From Microdochium bolleyi (lineage: Eukaryota > Ascomycota > Sordariomycetes > Xylariales > Microdochiaceae), in contig KQ964249.1 of assembly GCA_001566295.1 (NCBI GenBank), forward strand, positions 868,001-932,000: 64,000 nt of DNA, read 5' to 3'. Position 1 is the first letter of the stretch; each line of letters starts with the position of its first letter. This document shows positions 57,501-64,000 of this stretch, one piece after another. The notes under the pieces were generated by a model. That model had not been told where the DNA came from. It searched no databases and saw nothing but the letters and a program-made list of their open reading frames with translations. The position numbers and the translations under genes were made by a program.

Positions 57501-58704
57501 GCCAGTTCAAGCGATTCGACCAGAACCGTATGCTCGATGACAACGAAGCCGCAAAGTACATCCGCGAGCAGCGCTTGAACCGGATAGAAGAGCTCGATGA
57601 CTTGCAGAGACAGACAATCGCCGAGAGGCAAGGGCTTGGGCGCGTCCTAGAGGTGTCTAATGAAGTTGACAGGTCGCTCGCATATCTGTCCTCCTCGGCC
57701 ACCAACGTCACGATGCGATGGCAGCAGGGCCATTTTGTGGGTGGAGGCACATTTGGCAATGTGTATGCGGCTATGAACCTCGACACGGGTCATCTCATGG
57801 CCGTCAAGGAAATCCGCCTCCAAGACCCCAAGTTGATTCCACAAATTGCCACCCAGATCAAGGATGAAATGGGTGTGCTCGAAGTCCTTGACCATCCCAA
57901 CGTGGTCTCATACTTTGGCATCGAAGTTCATCGCGACAGGGTTTACATCTTCATGGAATTCTGCTCGGGCGGCTCCCTAGCCAACTTGCTGGAGCACGGA
58001 CGTATCGAGGACGAACAGGTCATCATGGTGTACGCATTGCAACTGCTCGAGGGTCTGGCGTATTTGCACGAGAGTGGCATCGCGCACCGCGACATCAAAC
58101 CAGAGAGTGAGTGCTAATGACCTTTCTCACTAACTTGCGCTTCGTTAACACAAAAATCACAGACATCCTCCTCGACCACAATGGTGTCATCAAATACGTC
58201 GACTTTGGAGCCGCCAAGGTCATTGCTAGACAGGGCAAGACTTTAGTGAACGGCGGTTCACAGCCGAATCGCTCCATGACCGGCACACCCATGTACATGT
58301 CTCCCGAGGTCATCAAAGGAGAAAACCCTGGACGAGCAGGCGCCGTAGACGTGTGGTCGCTCGGATGTGTTATCCTCGAAATGGCAACCGGCCGACGGCC
58401 ATGGTCAAACCTTGATAACGAGTGGGCGATCATGTACAACATTGCCCAAGGCAATCCTCCCCAGCTCCCGAGCACAGACCAGCTGAGCGCGCAGGGCATC
58501 GACTTCCTGGACCGGTGCTTTACAAGAGATCCCAAGCTACGAGCAAGTGCCGTTGAGCTCCTTCAGCACGAGTGGATCATGGCGATCCGCAGCCAGGTCG
58601 TAGAGCCGCAGACACCCAGCGATACCACCGGCAGCACGGTCAACACACCGCATCCCAACACTCCTGGCCAGAAGAACGGCCTCGGTCAAGACGGCTTCTA
58701 CTAG
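54593..58704 (+). CDS. SSK2: MAP kinase kinase kinase of the HOG pathway (Ssk2/SskB/Wis4 type)
   Basis: Cytosolic MAPKKK that links the Ssk1 response regulator to the Pbs2-Hog1 osmotic and stress cascade. Two exons, 54593..58106 and 58163..58704, give 1351 residues, the usual size. The intron (56 bp) splits the Asn of the catalytic loop KPEN. The N-terminal 200 residues are Ser/Pro-rich. A long regulatory region follows, starting ERLEWHGMLAAVLTGDVVRQ, a hallmark of this family near the Ssk1-binding part. The kinase domain begins at about residue 1041. It has the loop GGGTFGNVY, AVKEIRL, hinge FMEFCSGGSL, HRDIKPEN, VDFGAAKV and GTPMYMSPEV, all intact. No autoinhibitory truncation is seen. Confidence 0.93.
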
Positions 58705-59878
58705 GACTGTTCGCCATCTGCTATAATGCTTAAAATTTGTCTGGAAGACGAGATTGAGCTGCACGGGGAAGGAAACGCTGACAAGGACACTGACAGTGCG
58801 TCCTCAGCGGAGGGAAGGCCCCCATCAGAACCTGCGCTGCCACGAGATGATTGTGGTAGCTCCTGGTACGACTTGGATGAGCATTGCTCAAACTCGAGTG
58901 TCGTGTGCTGTGCTGTGGCACAACACAATTCGCCTCCGCCTCTGCCTACCTCGGTCATTGTCGCGGCTCAGGAGTCTGCGCGGCTGGCAGAAGCGAGGGA
59001 ATTCAGTGCGCTGCGACGCAGAATGAGGAGCTACACCGACCCTGTCACACCCATGAGAGCGAGGACGGCGAAGCACAATATTGACTTTGGCCCGCCGTCT
59101 TCTACATTATGATCACGGTACCCCAAAGATGCGGTGGGATGATTGCGACATGGAGCCTCATACGTCGATACTCGACCGTGGATATTGCAAGGCGCCTCCA
59201 CCGCGCTCGGGCTAGCGCCAGCACGTCAGACGTGATATGCGACTGGTCAACACAACAAGCGGCCGGAGCAGCAGCAGCAGATAAGCCAACTATGAACGCA
59301 TAGCGATACTACTTGCTAGGCGCGGAGGGCGCCAGTTAGAGTGATACGCGCAATTTGAAACAGGGTAGCACAGCAAGAGCAACAAGGAAATTTGCCAGCC
59401 AGTCAGAACCTAAACGAAAGGGGATGCATTCGAGACGTCTTGGCATTTGCCAGGCTGTTTTATATACATATATATGAACACGACTAAGTAATATCACATT
59501 CAGGATGGGGCTTGTGGACAATATCGAGACTTACGGTATCGTACCTGCAGAGATCGTGTCTTTGGATATGTCTTCGATCGTGTACACATGGCCACAGGCG
59601 TGATCATTGATGGCACATTTTATTTTCACACGTTCGCGGCAAGTGAACACACAGTCACCAGGCTCGAGAAACACACGGCTTGGTCGCCAGAGTATTGTAA
59701 CTTCACCACGAGGAGCTCAAACATGTACGTGCGTGAGTGATGGGTCGCTGACGATCTTGTCTGATTTCATGTTGCTTCTCTGCTCTATCTTAATCCGCGA
59801 CTGCGGAACGGTATCCCATATTCTGTCAACCAGTCGATAAATGCTCGTGATGGTGACGTGCCTCGCATCTGGGCTCAT
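58705..59878. other. convergent intergenic region, SSK2 / DIS3
   Basis: About 1.2 kb between two 3' ends. There is an AT-rich stretch with TATATA near 59460. The open frame at 58726..59112 has acidic and Ser-rich content but no start context or splice support. I read it as 3' UTR. Confidence 0.4.
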
Positions 59879-62800
59879 CTAGCACACCCGGACAAGCTCC
59901 ATCTTCGCGCCCCTCTTCCCCGTGGCCTCGTCCTTGACGTCCTGGATCCGCACGACGACCTTCTGGAACAGCTCGACCCGCAGGTCGCGGCTGCCGCTCG
60001 TTGTGAGGATGTAGTTCTCGGCGTCGAACTCGCTGTCCGGCTCCGCGCTCTCTCCCTCGGGGGCGAGGTCGCGCAGGCGGATGAGGCCCTCGATGCCGAA
60101 CCGCGGGACGAGCACGACGAAGCCGTTGCTGAAGATCTTCATCACGAAGCCTTCCTCCTCGGCCACGCGGCCCTTGAGCGCCTGGCCGACGTAGTACGCG
60201 ATGGACGCGCGCCCCGCGAGCTGCGCGTTGCGATGCCGCACGTTGATGTTCTTGCACACGGCCTCGAGCTTCCCGCGGGAGCGGACCGCCGGGTGCATGG
60301 CTTCGTACTCGATGGCGGCCGCGAGCTGGCGATGTGCGACGAGGTCGGCATACCGCCGGATCGGGGAGGTGAAGTGCGTGTAGATCTCGGACGCGAGCCC
60401 GTAGTGCCGGAACTCCGGGTATGACTGGGTGCCCGCGGAGAAGTACTCGGCGGACATCATGCAGCGCGTGGCCATGATGCGGATGAGCGTGTTGAAGAAG
60501 GGTTCCTTGGAGTCCGTGCAGGTGTCGAGGGAGTCGGCCAGGGCTTTCGAGGACTCGACGCGCAGCTCGAGACCACGCTTCACCTTGAGCTGGTTGGCGA
60601 GTTCATCGAAGTTGGTCTTAGGCGGAGCGGCGTGGCGGCGCAGGATCGCGGTCTGCGGGAAGGCCTCGTAGATCTTACCCGCCACGCTTATGTTGGCGAG
60701 CAGCATGAACTCCTCGACGAGGGAGTTGGTGTCGAGGAGCTGCTTGGTCTTGACATCGATGGGGTCAGACGTCTCCGACTCCATCTGCACCTTAACCTCG
60801 GGTGAGGACAGGCTCAGGGCGCCGGCGTCCATGCGCTTCTGCTTCAGCTTCTTGGATAGCATGAGCAGCGTGCGCATGCCCTGCGTCAGCTCGTCCTGCT
60901 GCGAATCATCGTCGATTCTGAGCTGTGCTTGTTCATAGCTGAATGCCTCGCGCGACTTGATGACGGATTTTGTGAAGCGAGAACCGATGATGTCGGCGTT
61001 CTGGTTGACTTCCCAGATGACGGAGAAGGCGTAGCGCTCGACATATGGCTTCAGCGAGCACAGATTTGTACCGAGCAGCATGGGAAGCATGTCAATGCGC
61101 TTGTCCACCAGGTACACGGTCGTACCACGGATGCTAGCCTCTGTGTCCATTGCGTTGCCAGGCTTGACAAAGTGCGACACATCGGCAATGTGGACGCCGA
61201 CCTCAAAGTTGCCATTTGGAAGTGGCCTTGCGTGCAGAGCATCATCGATATCTTGACAGCCGATAGGGTCGATACTGCAGATCAAAAGGCCGCGTAGATC
61301 TTCACGGTCCCGCCAGCCAGGATCTTCTGTGCTCTCGGGAACTTTCCAATCGTGGCCCTCCTTGGGCAGACAGTCTAGGACTGTCTTTGGGAATGGCCTG
61401 TACTGCACGTCGTACTCGAGAAGCAATGCCTCTGTCTCAGCAGCCTTGGTTTCCATCTCACCGAGGGAACGGACAAAGTGACCGACTGGGTGCCGCGACT
61501 CGCGGTCCCACGAGTCAATGGTGACCAGGATGCGTTTGCCAAGTAGCTCGCCCACCTGGCGAGTGCGCAGTCTGATCTTGGGGATCTTCTTGTCCATGGG
61601 TATCAAGAACACGGAGTCTTGCTTGCGCCCCTGCTTGGATGACTGGCTCACGGAGGACTGGTCAATATGTCCGACGTACTGCCGCCAGTTACGCTTGATC
61701 ACGCCCACCACCTTGGCGGTCGGCTGAGGCCGGCCTTCTGTGGTGAGTCCCTGGGATTTTTTGACCTCTTCTTGCAAAGCGCGCCGCTCCTTCTCTGAGA
61801 CTGCGTCACCACCCTCGTCGTTATCTGCGTTCTCGTTCTTCGTGATGTTCTCCTCCTCGATGATCTTCGAGGATGGCTCCTTCCACTGATCTTGCGGCAG
61901 CACCTCGACGACAACCACGTCACCGTCCACAGCACGGTTGATGTTGTCGCGGCCGAGAATGAGTAGCGCCTTATTGAATGCGGGTACTTTGATAGACCCC
62001 TCGAGGTAGTTGTACGGCGACACGTTGAAGACACCCTGGTGCAGCATGCCGCTCTTAACGCCAGTCATCATCTTCGACAGGCTGTAGTACTCTGGGTACA
62101 GGAACTCGGACGTCCTCTTGTCCCGAGCTGCACCACGTTCCTGCGACTCGGCAATCATGTCGAGCAAGCGGTCCGCGTCCTCGAGGCCCGATACGTAATC
62201 TCTGAGTGTCGTGGCTGGGACATTGTCCGCTTTCGCCTTCTCGATATTGCCCCGATCGTCTGTTAGCATGACCACCGACGGCAGCTTCTTGTGCTTGGTC
62301 TGTGCGAGGTGATCATTGTACCACTTGACAGCCTGGCGGACCGCCCTGTCGTTGCGGTCGTTGATGCTCTCGTTGTCCCCGCGCGTGACGAACGTCTCCG
62401 CCCGGAACTCGTTGAAGAAGACGTAGAAGCGCTTGTCCTCGCTCTTTGTGAGGCCAAGCAGCCGGTTGTAGAGCGGCAGCGATCTGTTGTGGAGCTCCTC
62501 GAGGACCGTCTGGAGGATGATCACGTCGTAGAACGCGGAGCTCTGCTCAAACAGGTCCATGGCGTTGAGCAACGCGTTTGTGTCTGGCACGAGGTAGTGT
62601 CCTTGCGGAAACGCCTTTGTCCCTGCAGGCTTTTCTGATAGTACAAATGGCGCCCCTAGATATGAGTTGCATTTACTGTCAGCTTTGTTGTCTAGCGGTT
62701 TGGGGATTTTCGGGGCAGGTACGAACGTTCGCCGCCGGCGTTGACGGGAGCTATGGCCAGACATCTCGAGCACAGCTTTGACGAGCAGGGGATGTCTTGG

Positions 62801-62922
62801 CGGAGATAGACCTCGCGGACAATCTTTTGGACCTTGCCGCTCTTGGTTGAGCGGACGTAGACCTTGTTTGACAGCATCGACGTGCCACTGTCGGGCCCAG
62901 TCGAGCGTTTCAAGCTCGTCAT
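59879..62922 (-). CDS. DIS3: exosome catalytic subunit Dis3/Rrp44
   Basis: Processive 3'-5' exoribonuclease and endonuclease of the nuclear and cytoplasmic RNA exosome. Exon 1 is 62727..62922 and exon 2 is 59879..62655, with a 71-bp phase-1 intron (acceptor ATCTAG), giving 990 residues. The start at 62922 yields the family N-terminus. Its CR3 motif is Cys46-x4-Cys51-x2-Cys54 (PCSSKLCSRC). A longer open frame from 62989 that reads through the intron lacks it. The PIN domain begins HYLVPDTNALLNAMD, with Asp90 as an endonuclease active-site residue. Cold-shock domains follow, then the RNB domain with DPIGCQDIDDALHARPL, whose Asp cluster holds the magnesium ions, and GVHIADVSHFV. The C-terminal S1 domain ends GKRGAKMELVRVC. 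The donor GTTCGT is unusual for this window. Confidence 0.95.
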
Positions 62923-64000
62923 GGTGGCGGGTGGCGGTGCGAGCTGCTGTCCGTGTGTAAGGATGGTCCCTGGCAGAGAGTTTGATCAAGTCTCTATTCT
63001 CTGTTCACCACTCGACGGGTCCTGCCTGTCCGATTGTTGACGCTCTCACAAGCTTGCTTCACTTATCTGATAGGAACCATGAGCCAGGATCTTCACTGAG
63101 AAAAAGTGTGGCGGGGCATGACATGTGCTATTTAGTGGGGCCGGTCTAGCTGTGGCGCTCCGAACAGAATCCCCAGCACCGCCACAACTTGAGCAGCAGC
63201 TCTAGGAGCAGCGCAGCTCGAGTGCGTGTGCCCTGTAGCTCGACGTCAGCGCTGCTCTCAAACCACCCCCAGGCCGCAAAGTCCGGGGTGCGTCGAGCTA
63301 TGTACGGCACCCAGAACGCCCACATGACTGACGGACTGCCTGAGCAAGCCTGACCACAAATCAAATCCACGATCCCGAGGAGTCATGCACAGCAAGCCCA
63401 CGAGCCTCCAAATCCCGGGCGGTCCCGAGCTCATGCTCACTCCTCACCCATGTCAAGCAAGCCGGCCGGCCAGCCCTCCTCGCCGGATGACGTACATGCC
63501 CATGCCAGAGGAGCGACCCCGCCCCACGCCCGCACGCAAGCACGCACGCAAGCACGCACGCAAGCACACAGCCTTCGGAGACAATGCGGCAGGCCAGGCA
63601 AGCCTGGCTACCTGGTCGCGTCTTGGTCTTCTTGTCTTTTCCCCGCACGGCAGACGAACTAACGCACTCTTGGCTTGGCTCCTGCTCTTGCTCTTGCTCC
63701 CGCGCGAACTTTTGATACGAGCCCTGGCGACCAGCATTGTCTCAGTTTCCCATGCTTGGCTGAGGCCCCCTTGTCCTAGTCGCCCGGACGGGCCACAGTC
63801 CTTGGACCATGAGTCTTGAATTTTGTGGAGGCACTCCTGCTGCCGGGATCACACTCCGAGGATCTGGATAACTATCGTGCCTACCGACCTTTAGGTGCAT
63901 TACCCTGAGCCGGAGATTCCGCTTCTGCGCGTCGAGACACGCTGCTCGATCGGATGATCCCTCATACCGCTGAATGAGGTCAACCCGCTTCTTATTCCAA
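62923..64000. other. right-edge region, DIS3 promoter side
   Basis: About 1.1 kb upstream of DIS3. Frames on both strands are low-complexity and unrecognised. A short tandem repeat lies at 63532..63567. Confidence 0.4.
63532..63567. repeat. 12-bp tandem repeat, three copies
   Basis: Three perfect units of GCACGCAAGCAC in a row, followed by partial units. It makes Ala/Arg/Thr-Gln-like repeats in all frames, which explains the odd local reading frames. Confidence 0.85.

Noticed and set aside
62923..62989. Upstream start for DIS3 with no intron
   Set aside because: It replaces the CR3 motif and the conserved N-terminus. The spliced model from 62922 restores both and keeps phase.
63532..63567. 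Possible CRISPR-like array
   Set aside because: It is a contiguous 12-bp tandem repeat without spacers, in a eukaryotic genome.

Overview
This window is nuclear DNA of a filamentous ascomycete (Pezizomycotina, perhaps Sordariomycetes). Protein-coding frames are split by short introns of 50-210 bp with GT(A/G)NGT donors, CTAAC/CTGAC branch sites and (C/T)AG acceptors. Recognisable proteins are ascomycete types: an amino-acid permease, Tma20, fungal I78 inhibitors, a bHLH factor, Dpb4, Sld3, the Ssk2/SskB MAPKKK and Dis3/Rrp44. Genes are widely spaced, and one stretch of about 10.7 kb has no gene I could resolve. Exon borders below were worked out by eye from splice signals and reading phase.

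Layout. 1-1410 (-): 3'-truncated CorA-like transporter. 1799-2146 (-): small two-exon protein. 3361-6259 (+): ten-exon amino-acid permease. 6592-7410 (-): TMA20. 7963-8279 and 8698-9022 (-): tandem I78 peptidase-inhibitor-like genes sharing a promoter core. 13717-14940 (+): bHLH factor. 16220-17126 (-): Cys-rich single-pass membrane protein. 18292-19503 (-): divergent kinase-fold protein. 20498-21529 (+): orphan protein with a PD-(D/E)XK/RecB-like signature. 23535-24888 (-): secreted or membrane-anchored unknown. 25795-26974 (+): zinc alcohol dehydrogenase with an 11-nt internal exon. 27955-28870 (-): a tentative multi-exon gene reconstructed from splice signals. 32341-33615 (+): four-exon conserved-looking unknown. 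33616-44316: gene-poor, with microsatellites and coding-like fragments. 44317-45069 (+): single-pass membrane protein. 48524-49648 (+): DPB4. 50504-53597 (-): SLD3. 54593-58704 (+): SSK2-type MAPKKK. 59879-62922 (-): DIS3.

Functional themes. DPB4 and SLD3 lie tail-to-tail, and both act when replication origins fire. The HOG-pathway MAPKKK and the exosome nuclease DIS3 are also convergent. The first half mixes transport, translation and accessory genes with lineage-type unknowns. I saw no transposon, CRISPR array, rRNA, tRNA or secondary-metabolite backbone gene that I could support.
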